From contig DATJNS010000398.1 of NCBI GenBank assembly GCA_035507915.1, positions 1 to 16,764 on the forward strand: a DNA stretch of 16,764 nt. The letters are read 5' to 3'. Positions 1 through 6,318 of this stretch are shown here, piece by piece; the first letter of the stretch is position 1, and each line of letters begins with the position of its first letter. Under the pieces are notes generated by a model. The model had not been told where the DNA came from. It saw only the letters and a program-made list of their open reading frames with translations, and searched no databases. Source of the stretch: JACQAI01 sp035507915. Lineage in GTDB: Bacteria; Pseudomonadota; Alphaproteobacteria; Elsterales; Elsteraceae. Made by a program: the position numbers and the translations under genes.

Positions 1-1
1 C

Positions 2-187
2 GTGACCGCGTTGCCGGAGAGCATGATGCGCCGGCTCAACCGGGATGGCCGGTTCGTCGTGCGCGCGCTCCCGGTCGGCGGCAACGAATTCTCGTGGCGG
101 CTCTACTGGCACCGCCGGTACGACGCCCGGCCGGCGCACCGCTGGATCCGCCAGCTCTTCGAGGCGGCCGCCAGCCAGGTCCGATAG
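2..187 (+). CDS. LysR-type transcriptional regulator, C-terminal fragment
   Basis: This is the last 61 residues of a protein whose start lies before the window, so the GTG at position 2 is only the first visible codon, not a start. The pattern ALPESMMRRL, then ALPVG, then LYWHRRYDARPAHRWIRQLF matches the end of the LysR substrate-binding domain, where a W-H-x-R segment is followed by D-x-x-H-x-W-[IL]-R close to the stop. LysR proteins bind DNA with an N-terminal helix-turn-helix and sense a small effector through this domain; neither the DNA-binding part nor most of the effector pocket is visible. It converges on the histidine kinase gene with only 8 bases between the stops. The target genes cannot be inferred from this fragment. 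Confidence 0.72.
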   Translation: MTALPESMMRRLNRDGRFVVRALPVGGNEFSWRLYWHRRYDARPAHRWIRQLFEAAASQVR

Positions 188-195
188 GCGAGCCG

Positions 196-1908
196 CTATG
201 CCGCCGCGGTCGGGCCGTGCGCCGGGAGCGGCGCCCGGACGACGCGCTCGGCGGGCAGCCGGATCGTCGCCACCGTGCCCTTGCCGACGTCGCTGTCGAG
301 CGTGATCGTGCCGCCGTGCAGCGTGACGAGGCCGCGCGTGATCGACAGGCCGAGCCCGGTGCCCTCGGTGCGGTCGCGATGCACCCGCGCGAACGGCTCG
401 AACACGCGGTCGAGCGCGTCGCGCGGGATGCCGACGCCGGTGTCCGACACGCGGATGATCAAGCTGCCGTCGGGCTCGCGCCCGGTCGCCAGGCGGACGC
501 GACCGCCCGCGGGGGTGAACTTGACCGCGTTGGACAAGAGGTTGAGGAGGATCTGGCGCATCGCCTTGACGTCCGCCCGCACCGTGACGTCGGCGATGTC
601 GGTCTCGACGGCGACCTGCTTCGCGCGCGCCTCGACCGCGATCAGGTCGCACGCGACCACCGCGACCGACGCCAGCGCGATCGGCTCGTCGAGCAGGTCG
701 GGCCGTCCCGCCTCCATGCGCGACATCGCCATCAGGTCGTTGATCAGCGACAGCAGATGCTGGCTGCTCGACAGGATCAGGCGCATGTACGCGTCGTGCT
801 GCTGCTCCGGCAGGCTGCCGGCCGGCGGGTTCCGGATCAGCTCGGAGAAGCCGATGATCGCGTTGAGCGGCGTGCGCAGCTCGTGGGTCGTCGTCGCGAG
901 GAACATCGACTTCGCCCGGTTGGCCGTCTCGGCCTCATGGCGCTCGCTGACCAGCGCCACGATGGTGAGCACGTTCATCGCCAGGAGCACGACCAGCGTG
1001 CCGACCAGCTGCAGCGGATTGGCCAGGCTCGGCGCCTGGAACGGGCCGTAGCCCGCGACCGTGCCGGCGGTCGCGATGATGGCGACCAGCGTGACCAGCG
1101 TGTAGGCCGAGCGCAGCGACATGCGCAGCGCGATCCACGACACCGGCACGACCAGCAGGAACGGGAACACCGCGCGGATGTACGTGCCCTGCAGCGGCGG
1201 CGTCAGGAACAGCGCGATGCTGACCGCGGCGATCCACAGCCAGACCGCAAGATGGTGGCGCAGCCAGCCCTCGCGGACGTCGCTCGCGTAACCCTCGGGC
1301 TCGCGCTCGAGGCCGAGCCAGAGCACCAGCGACGGCGCGAGATAGAGCGACCCGCCGCTGTCCGACAGCCACCAGTTCACCCAGATCGAATAGAAGCGGG
1401 TCGGATCGAACGGCTGGCCGATCATCAGCGCCAGCGCGCCGCCGCCGGCGATGATCGCCGGGCTCAGGAAGGTCGTGCAGAACACGAACGAGACGACGCC
1501 GTAGAGCGAGGTGAACAAGCCGCGCTGCGGCCGCAGGTGGCGCATCACGATCGCGCCGGCCACCGGCCCGAGCGCGTTGCTGAACGAGATCAGCGCGGTG
1601 ACGTGGAGCGGCGCCGCGAACAGCACGGCGTTGGTCAGGAACGAGCCGAGAAAGATGCCCGGGAACATCCGCGCCTGCCCGACCATCGCGGCGACCACGG
1701 CGATCCCGGTCGGCAGCCAGATCGGCGCCGGGAACAGGCCGTAGGCTGCGAAGAACCGGCTGACGATCCAGCCGAGCGCGAAATAGAGCCCGCAGGTCGC
1801 GAGGTTCGCGGCAGTCCAGCGCAGCAGGCCGCCCCCGGCCAGCACCGGCAGCACCCACGGATTGGGCGTCCGACGCGCGGCGGCGATGACATCGAGGATG
1901 CGGCGCAA
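196..1908 (-). CDS. MASE1-domain membrane sensor histidine kinase
   Basis: A 570-residue inner-membrane histidine kinase. Residues about 30-320 are a chain of eight or more hydrophobic segments with the MASE1-like run IWLPTGIAVVAAMVG (63-77). A short linker (SERHEAETANRAKSMFL) leads to a HisKA domain with H-box THELRTPLNAIIGF, phospho-acceptor H342. The HATPase_c domain has an N box LLNLLSNAVKF (N460), G1 DTGVGIP (D489) and G2 GTGLGLS (516-522). There is no receiver domain, and no response regulator gene is present in the window, so its partner is encoded elsewhere. The start is TTG at 1908, supported by GGAGG six bases upstream on the coding strand. MASE1 is a known integral membrane sensory domain; its ligand here is unknown. 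It lies 185 bases downstream of the gentisate-dioxygenase-like gene on the same strand, so readthrough is possible, but a functional link is not shown. Confidence 0.93.
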   Translation of the reverse strand: MRRILDVIAAARRTPNPWVLPVLAGGGLLRWTAANLATCGLYFALGWIVSRFFAAYGLFPAPIWLPTGIAVVAAMVGQARMFPGIFLGSFLTNAVLFAAPLHVTALISFSNALGPVAGAIVMRHLRPQRGLFTSLYGVVSFVFCTTFLSPAIIAGGGALALMIGQPFDPTRFYSIWVNWWLSDSGGSLYLAPSLVLWLGLEREPEGYASDVREGWLRHHLAVWLWIAAVSIALFLTPPLQGTYIRAVFPFLLVVPVSWIALRMSLRSAYTLVTLVAIIATAGTVAGYGPFQAPSLANPLQLVGTLVVLLAMNVLTIVALVSERHEAETANRAKSMFLATTTHELRTPLNAIIGFSELIRNPPAGSLPEQQHDAYMRLILSSSQHLLSLINDLMAMSRMEAGRPDLLDEPIALASVAVVACDLIAVEARAKQVAVETDIADVTVRADVKAMRQILLNLLSNAVKFTPAGGRVRLATGREPDGSLIIRVSDTGVGIPRDALDRVFEPFARVHRDRTEGTGLGLSITRGLVTLHGGTITLDSDVGKGTVATIRLPAERVVRAPLPAHGPTAAA

Positions 1909-2093
1909 CCCTCTCCTCCGGGCGGCACGGGATCGGTCGCCCAGATCATCCGAATTTGCTTAACAGGCTGTTGACGCCTGCCGCGCAGGTTGAATTTGCC
2001 GCGACTCTGGACGCGCGACGCACGCGCCGACGCGGCGCGATGGACGCCGGAGCGGATTTCAGTCCTTGAGCAGACCGGACCGCAGCGCTGCGA
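1909..2093. other. Intergenic gap with short repeats, upstream of the histidine kinase
   Basis: This 185-base gap separates the dioxygenase-like gene from the histidine kinase. It holds an 8-base direct repeat GAATTTGC at 1952-1959 and 1992-1999 (exactly 40 bases apart), a palindrome AACAG-G-CTGTT at 1962-1972, and a small hairpin CCTGC-CGC-GCAGG at 1977-1989. It is locally richer in A+T than its surroundings, as expected of a promoter region. I see no convincing -35/-10 pair. The hairpin has no T-tract, so calling it a terminator would be weak. Confidence 0.4.
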
Positions 2094-3182
2094 TCACTTG
2101 ACCTTCTGGTGACCGTCCGGGTGGGCTTCCTCGCGATAGATCTGCAGGTTCTTCATCAGCGGGAAGTCCTGCAGCGAGAACAGGATCGCGGGCGCCTTGC
2201 CGGTGTTGGCGTGCTCGTGCCAGTGGAAGAACGGCACGACGAAGAAGTCGCCGGCGCTCCACGCGTAGGCCTCGCCGTCGACGACGCTGCGCCCCTTGCC
2301 CTCGAGCACGTAGTAGACCGCGCAGCTCGCCTGGCGATGCGCCTTGGTCTTGACCCCCGGCTTGATCATCTGGATGCAGCAGGCGAACGTCGGGTAGACC
2401 GAGCCGCCGGTCGCGGGATCGACATATTCCATCATCACGTCGTCGAACGGGTCGGACTCGTGCTGCGCCAGCCGCTTCAGGGCGGCGTGGGTGTTGGCCC
2501 AGCGATAATGGATCAGGCCGTTGCGCTGCGACGTGCCGGCGGTCCGCGTCATCGGGCGCAGGCCGACGGCGCTGTAGCGGTCCTCGGAGATGCCGGCGCG
2601 GCGCACCGGCAGCTTCTTCTTGCGCGACACCTCGTAGCCGATCTCCTCCTCGATCGACTTCAGGTAGCCGCACGAGTCGAGATACTGGATCAGCGGCAGG
2701 TCGAGCGCGTCGATCCAGACGCCCGGCTCGGTGCCCTCGTTGCCGTAGTCGTGCCATTCCCAGCCCGGCGTGACGATGAGGTCGCCGCGCTCCATCACGC
2801 ACTTGTCCTCCTCGACGGTCGTGTAGGACCGGCCCTTGAGGAAGAAGCGGATCGCGTTCGCGGTGTGGCGATGCGGCACCGCCAGCTCGCCCGGCAGGAT
2901 CTGCTGGATCGACACCGACAGCGTCGGCGTGACGTATTTCCAGTCCGGCGTGCCGGGATTCATGAAGCGCAGCATCCGGCGCTCGCCGAGCTTGACGTGC
3001 TCGCTCATCTTGAGGAGCCGCTGGACCTCGGCGTCCTTCCAGATGAACGGCCGCACCAGCTGCTCCTTCGGCCGCACCACCGGCCGGCCGGCCGAGCCCG
3101 GGATGTCGAGCGACGCGCGCTCCAGGTCGCTGAAGAAAGTGTCCAGAGCCGCAGAGTTCCCCGCAAAATCTCGGGCCGCCAT
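2094..3182 (-). CDS. Gentisate 1,2-dioxygenase-like bicupin ring-cleavage enzyme
   Basis: A 362-residue protein with two cupin domains, close in length and layout to gentisate 1,2-dioxygenases, cytoplasmic Fe(II) enzymes that open gentisate to maleylpyruvate. The first cupin carries LPGELAVPHRHTANAIRFFL (H104, H106) followed by GDLIVTPGWEWHDYGN (H144), the three-histidine iron site of the family. The second cupin (about 270-345) keeps histidines (H282, and H320, H322, H324 in FFHWHEH) and may or may not bind metal. The start chosen is ATG at 3182, with GGAGG five to six bases upstream. A longer frame to 3227 would overlap the preceding VOC gene and starts with a non-conserved stretch. It is the last gene of the operon, 16 bases after the VOC gene. 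Related enzymes cleave salicylate or 1-hydroxy-2-naphthoate, so the exact substrate is open; the neighbouring Rieske pair favours gentisate. Confidence 0.87.
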   Translation of the reverse strand: MAARDFAGNSAALDTFFSDLERASLDIPGSAGRPVVRPKEQLVRPFIWKDAEVQRLLKMSEHVKLGERRMLRFMNPGTPDWKYVTPTLSVSIQQILPGELAVPHRHTANAIRFFLKGRSYTTVEEDKCVMERGDLIVTPGWEWHDYGNEGTEPGVWIDALDLPLIQYLDSCGYLKSIEEEIGYEVSRKKKLPVRRAGISEDRYSAVGLRPMTRTAGTSQRNGLIHYRWANTHAALKRLAQHESDPFDDVMMEYVDPATGGSVYPTFACCIQMIKPGVKTKAHRQASCAVYYVLEGKGRSVVDGEAYAWSAGDFFVVPFFHWHEHANTGKAPAILFSLQDFPLMKNLQIYREEAHPDGHQKVK

Positions 3183-3198
3183 GCTCGCCTCCGTCCGC

Positions 3199-3648
3199 TC
3201 AGTCCTTGGCAACGTCCTCGGCCCCATCCTTGGCGACGTCCTTGATCGCGCCGCCCCAGCCGTGGGCGCTGATGTCGACGACGACGCCGTTCGGGTCGTG
3301 GAATTTCACCTCGTAGAACAGATTGGCCGCGTTCGGGTCGTCGCCCGGCACCTCGCCCATCCAGTGCCGGCCGCCGGCCGCCTCGATGCGCCGGCGCGCC
3401 TCGTGCGGATCGTCGACCCAGAAGCCGATATGGTGCAGGCCGACGTAATCCTTGCCGCGCGACCCGGCATACTCGTCGCTCTTGTAGTGCAGCAGCGCCA
3501 CGTTCACCACGCCGTCGCTCAGATAGACGCCGCTGGCGAGCGGCGAGTCGGTCTCGCCGATTTTGCGCATGTCGAAGGCGCGCTGGTAGAACTCGGCCGC
3601 CTTCCACGGATCGGGCACCGAGAACGCGATGTGGCGGAGCTTTCCCAT
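3199..3648 (-). CDS. VOC family (glyoxalase/bleomycin-resistance fold) protein
   Basis: A 149-residue single-chain vicinal oxygen chelate protein. It opens with LRHIAFSVPDPWKAAEFYQ (H6 a likely metal ligand) and has the second-module signature GLHHIGFWVDD (H72 or H73), then the end motif VKFHDPNGVVVDIS, where D125 stands in the place where many VOC enzymes have the glutamate ligand. The ATG at 3648 has GGAGGA four bases upstream. The C-terminal tail is charged and contains an eight-residue repeat, KDVAKDGA followed by EDVAKD. The gene lies 37 bases after the Rieske small subunit and 16 before the bicupin, so it is co-transcribed with them. VOC members include extradiol dioxygenases, isomerases and glyoxalases; a role on a ring-cleavage product such as maleylpyruvate is a guess from position only. 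Confidence 0.85.
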   Translation of the reverse strand: MGKLRHIAFSVPDPWKAAEFYQRAFDMRKIGETDSPLASGVYLSDGVVNVALLHYKSDEYAGSRGKDYVGLHHIGFWVDDPHEARRRIEAAGGRHWMGEVPGDDPNAANLFYEVKFHDPNGVVVDISAHGWGGAIKDVAKDGAEDVAKD

Positions 3649-3685
3649 GGTTCCTCCGAGATGGGGCGTGGGATAGACCTTGGCG

Positions 3686-4165
3686 TTACACCGGGGTCGC
3701 GAGCAAGGTCGGAACCGCGAACGTGTCGAGCACGGCGACCCGCTCGACGAAGCGCGCGGCCCCGCCCGACACGCGGATCCGGTCGAAATAGCAGCCGGCG
3801 CAGAACAGGCGCGACTGCCCCGTCTTGGTCGACTGCACGATCATGAAGTTCGACTCGACGGCGGCGATGTCGCCGGTGACCGACGTGATGACGGTGCCGC
3901 CCATGATGTGGCGGTCGTAGTGCGGATTGAACTTGTTGGCGTGGCGCAGCGCCACCAGGCGGTCCTTCAGGCTGGCCTTGCTGTCGCAATGGATCAGCGC
4001 GGCCGGCAGGCCGAGGCTCTGGTTCTCGCGCGAGGTGACGATGTAGCGCGCCGCGTCCTCGAAGCGGTCGAGCCAGGCGTCGAGGTCGTCGCGGTCGATC
4101 AGCATCGCGCTCGACACGATGAACGCGTCGATCACGGCCTTGATCGCCGGGCTCACCGCGGTCAC
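3686..4165 (-). CDS. Aromatic-ring-hydroxylating dioxygenase small (beta) subunit
   Basis: A 159-residue NTF2/SnoaL-fold small subunit of a Rieske non-haem iron oxygenase. Family traits are the N-terminal helix IKAVIDAFIVSSAMLIDRDDLDAWLD, the segment RYIVTSREN in which the short acidic chain is judged by its 'tyrosine-x-v' pattern, the RLVALRHANKFNPHYDRHIM region, and the NFMIVQ / GCYFDRI beta strands. Length fits NagH-like subunits of about 160 residues. The start is GTG at 4165, whose last bases form the stop of the large subunit (GTGA, four-base overlap), so the two subunits are translationally coupled. A longer open frame continues upstream in this phase, but that stretch is out of phase with the conserved large subunit and is not coding. 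The beta subunit is structural and stabilises an alpha-beta hexamer. It carries no redox centre. Confidence 0.88.
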   Translation of the reverse strand: MTAVSPAIKAVIDAFIVSSAMLIDRDDLDAWLDRFEDAARYIVTSRENQSLGLPAALIHCDSKASLKDRLVALRHANKFNPHYDRHIMGGTVITSVTGDIAAVESNFMIVQSTKTGQSRLFCAGCYFDRIRVSGGAARFVERVAVLDTFAVPTLLATPV

Positions 4166-5418
4166 CGCGACGCCCCCGCCGCGTAGCCCATCAGCTCGCT
4201 GTAGTACGACCACATGCCGCGGATCGGAATCTCGTTCACCCGCGTGTCGAGGCTGACGATCGGCCCGACGCCGCCCATCTCGACGACGGCGCACGCCTGC
4301 TGCTCGGCCAGGCTGGCGCGCTGCACCAGCTCGAGCGCCTCGCCGTCCTCCATCGAGATCAGGCCGGCGGGCCCGACCATGTTGGCCTGCTTGATGCGAT
4401 GGCGCGTCATGGTGTCGTCGTCGTCCTGATAGCCGAAGATCGTGAACACGACCTCGAACTCGTCGGGCGAGACGGTCTGGACCCGCCGCATGCCCAGGCA
4501 GTTCGACACCTGATGGAAGGTGCCGCCGGGAAACAGCGACATGATCCGGGTCGTCACGCCGCTCGGCCACTCGCGGACCGTGGTCACGAGATCGCGGTCC
4601 TCCAAGGTCATGTAGTCGCCGCGCTGCACGCGGTTGTCCTTGTAGGCCTGGTTGGCGTCGCTGTCGGAGTCGGAGCCGGCGTGCTGGAACAGGAGCGTGT
4701 GGCGGCCGCGGTCGTCGAGATAGCCGCCCGACCGCTGGGTCAAGCGGCTGAGCCCGAAGGTGCGGTTGAACTCGTGCAACAGGCTGGCGTGATAGGCGTC
4801 GCGCGTGTTCTCGGCGTAGAGCTTCCAGTTGGCGTGGATGCGCTGGCGCTGATAGCCGAGGATGCGGATCGGCCGGCTCAGGATCTCGCCGAGATTCTCG
4901 ACCATCATGGGCCCGAGATAGCTCTCGAGCGGCTCGGTCGCGGCGCTGAACGTGCCGAAGATCGCGCCCTTCCAGCAGGTCACGCGGAGCTTCGTCAGAC
5001 CATGCCGGCTGATGTCGAAGCCGGGCGGCATGCCGCCCTTGCCGTTCACGCCCTTCTGGAACGGCACGCCGAGGAGGTCGCCCTGATGGCTGTAGCACCA
5101 GGCGTGATAGATGCAGGTGTGGTCGGCGGCGTTGCCGTACGGCTCGCGCACGATCTCGGCGCCGCGATGGGCGCAGCGGTTGACGAAGGCGTGGACCTGC
5201 CCGGCGTTGTCGCGGTTGAGCACGACCGGCGTCTCGCCGACATAGACGACGCGGAAGTCGCCGGCCTTGGGGATCTCGGCCTCGAGGCCGAGGATCGACC
5301 AGGTCGGGCCGCGGAAAACCCGCTCCTGTTCCAGCTTGTAGATCGCGGGATCGTGATAGAAGCTGTAGCCGATCCGCGAGTAGTCCTGCTCGGGCAATTG
5401 CTGGCTGATCGTCGACAT
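4162..5418 (-). CDS. Rieske aromatic-ring oxygenase large (alpha) subunit, salicylate 5-hydroxylase-like
   Basis: A 418-residue catalytic subunit. The Rieske [2Fe-2S] site is C82-x-H84 ... C102-x2-H105 (CAHRG and CIYHAW). The mononuclear iron site is in ENTRDAYHASLLH (D207 with H210 and H215), with D358 in SMEDGEALE as the likely third ligand. The blocks LGLEAEIPKAGDF, GVPFQKGVNGKGGMP, HGLTKLRV and ILGYQRQRIHANWKLY resemble NagG, the large subunit of salicylate 5-hydroxylase, from memory and not by alignment. Together with the downstream gentisate-dioxygenase-like gene this favours salicylate to gentisate conversion. Anthranilate- or other hydroxybenzoate-type substrates remain possible. ATG 5418 is chosen because of GAGG five bases upstream; a longer frame would run into the divergent regulator. 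Activity needs a ferredoxin and reductase, which are not in the window. Confidence 0.9.
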   Translation of the reverse strand: MSTISQQLPEQDYSRIGYSFYHDPAIYKLEQERVFRGPTWSILGLEAEIPKAGDFRVVYVGETPVVLNRDNAGQVHAFVNRCAHRGAEIVREPYGNAADHTCIYHAWCYSHQGDLLGVPFQKGVNGKGGMPPGFDISRHGLTKLRVTCWKGAIFGTFSAATEPLESYLGPMMVENLGEILSRPIRILGYQRQRIHANWKLYAENTRDAYHASLLHEFNRTFGLSRLTQRSGGYLDDRGRHTLLFQHAGSDSDSDANQAYKDNRVQRGDYMTLEDRDLVTTVREWPSGVTTRIMSLFPGGTFHQVSNCLGMRRVQTVSPDEFEVVFTIFGYQDDDDTMTRHRIKQANMVGPAGLISMEDGEALELVQRASLAEQQACAVVEMGGVGPIVSLDTRVNEIPIRGMWSYYSELMGYAAGASR

Positions 5419-5494
5419 TCGCGCCTCATGGCCTGCGGAAGATTCGCCGTCCCGCCCCGCGCCGATCCTGGGGAATTTCGTATCAGGACGCCAA

Positions 5495-5506
5495 ATTGAA
5501 TACAAT
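5495..5506. promoter_or_regulatory. Putative GntR operator, site 1 (ATTGAATACAAT)
   Basis: An inverted repeat ATTG-AATA-CAAT in the divergent region between the oxygenase operon and the GntR gene. It fits the TTGTATACAA-like operators common for FCD-type GntR regulators. It overlaps the proposed TTG start of the regulator. On the other strand it covers the -10 position of a candidate promoter for the oxygenase operon: TTGACG at 5524-5519 and TATTCA at 5502-5497, 16 bases apart. Binding there would repress the oxygenase operon and the regulator itself. Binding is inferred, not shown. Confidence 0.55.
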
Positions 5507-6233
5507 CTTCAAAAGCGACGTCAAAAGCCAGGCGGGCGCCGCCGCCGCGGACGAGCCGACCCAGCCGCTGCTGCCGGAGATGGTCTATCACCGGCTGCGC
5601 CTCCAGATCCTCAACGGCGAGCTGAAGCGCGGCCAGCTGCTGCGCCAGGAGGAGCTCGCCCAGCGCTACAATGTCAGCCGCGTGCCGCTGCGCGAGGCGT
5701 TGAGCCGGCTCGAGGCCGACGGCCTGATCGTGCTGCGGCCGCGCCGCGGCTACGCGGTCAACACGCTCGACCAGAAGGACATCGTCGAGATCTTCGATCT
5801 GCGCGCGGTCGTCGAGGAGCACGCCGGCCATCTCGCGGCGCTGTCGCGCACCCCAGCCGACGTCGCCCGGGTCGGCGAGATCCTGGCGCACATGGAAGCC
5901 CTGGACCGCAACAAGAAGGACCACTTCTCGGAATGGTTCCGCGGCAACCGCGACTTCCATGCCCACATGATCGCGGCGAGCAAGCGGCCGCGCGTCGCCA
6001 AGCTCGCCGGCACCCTGCGCGACGCGGTCGAGCCCTACATCCGCGCCGAGTCCGAGCATCGTCGGGTCGGCAACGTCCGCGACGCCGACGCCGAGCATCG
6101 CGAGATGTTCGAGGCGTTCCGCGCCGGCGACGCGCGCGGCCTGGCCGAGCTCAGCCGCAAGCATGTCGAGGGCGCCGCCGGCCGCCTGCTGCGCGGCATG
6201 CGCAGACACGCCGCGAAGCCGCCGCGCGGCTAG
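5496..6233 (+). CDS. GntR family transcriptional regulator, FCD (FadR) subfamily
   Basis: A 245-residue regulator. Residues about 28-92 form the winged helix-turn-helix (VYHRLRLQILNGELKRGQ, then EELAQRYNVSRVPLREALSRLE, then wing GLIVLRPRRGYAV). Residues about 95-235 are the FCD ligand domain with the expected metal-binding set D153 and H157 (RDFHAHM), H201 (AEHREM) and H223 (RKHVEG). Such proteins usually bind a small organic acid that releases them from DNA. The start is set at TTG 5496, with AGGA seven bases upstream; the first codons are unusually A+T-rich, and ATG 5580, just before the conserved domain, is the alternative. It is divergent from the oxygenase operon and upstream of the importer genes, with a matching operator motif next to each, so it is probably the local regulator of both. 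The effector may be salicylate or gentisate, which is inference. Confidence 0.92.
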   Translation: MNTIFKSDVKSQAGAAAADEPTQPLLPEMVYHRLRLQILNGELKRGQLLRQEELAQRYNVSRVPLREALSRLEADGLIVLRPRRGYAVNTLDQKDIVEIFDLRAVVEEHAGHLAALSRTPADVARVGEILAHMEALDRNKKDHFSEWFRGNRDFHAHMIAASKRPRVAKLAGTLRDAVEPYIRAESEHRRVGNVRDADAEHREMFEAFRAGDARGLAELSRKHVEGAAGRLLRGMRRHAAKPPRG

Positions 6234-6257
6234 CCGGCGGCGCCAAGGCGGTTGTAT

Positions 6258-6269
6258 TTTGTATGCAAA
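6258..6269. promoter_or_regulatory. Putative GntR operator, site 2 (TTTGTATGCAAA)
   Basis: A second inverted repeat, TTTG-TATG-CAAA, lies 25 bases after the regulator stop and 49 bases before the importer binding-protein gene. Its core TTGTATGCAA and the site 1 core TTGAATACAA share the pattern TTGNATNCAA. The surrounding stretch GTTGTATTTTGTATGCAAATTT is the most A+T-rich in the gap, as expected of a promoter. I could not assign clear -35 and -10 boxes. It suggests GntR control of the importer operon. Confidence 0.5.
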
Positions 6270-6278
6270 TTTGAGACG

Positions 6279-6307
6279 GTGCGCCGATTGCATGGGCGCG
6301 GGCGCAC
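6279..6307 (+). promoter_or_regulatory. Inverted repeat in the leader just before the binding-protein ribosome site
   Basis: GTGCGCC at 6279-6285 can pair with GGCGCAC at 6301-6307 around a 15-base loop, ending one base before the GGAGGAG ribosome site at 6309-6315. Within it, GCGCC 6281-6285 can instead pair with GGCGC 6295-6299. The leader is too short and lacks the conserved cores for a TPP-type riboswitch. It may only be a chance hairpin in GC-rich DNA. Confidence 0.3.
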
Positions 6308-6318
6308 GGAGGAGAGAC

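Noticed and set aside
3686..5098. A 470-codon frame suggesting a fusion ending in the Rieske small subunit
   Set aside because: Only the last 159 codons match the small subunit. The rest is out of phase with the well-conserved large subunit, and the GTGA overlap gives a natural separate start at 4165.
6234..6318. Possible TPP riboswitch before the NMT1/ThiY-like binding protein
   Set aside because: The gap is only 85 bases, and apart from a chance TGAGA the conserved riboswitch cores are absent.
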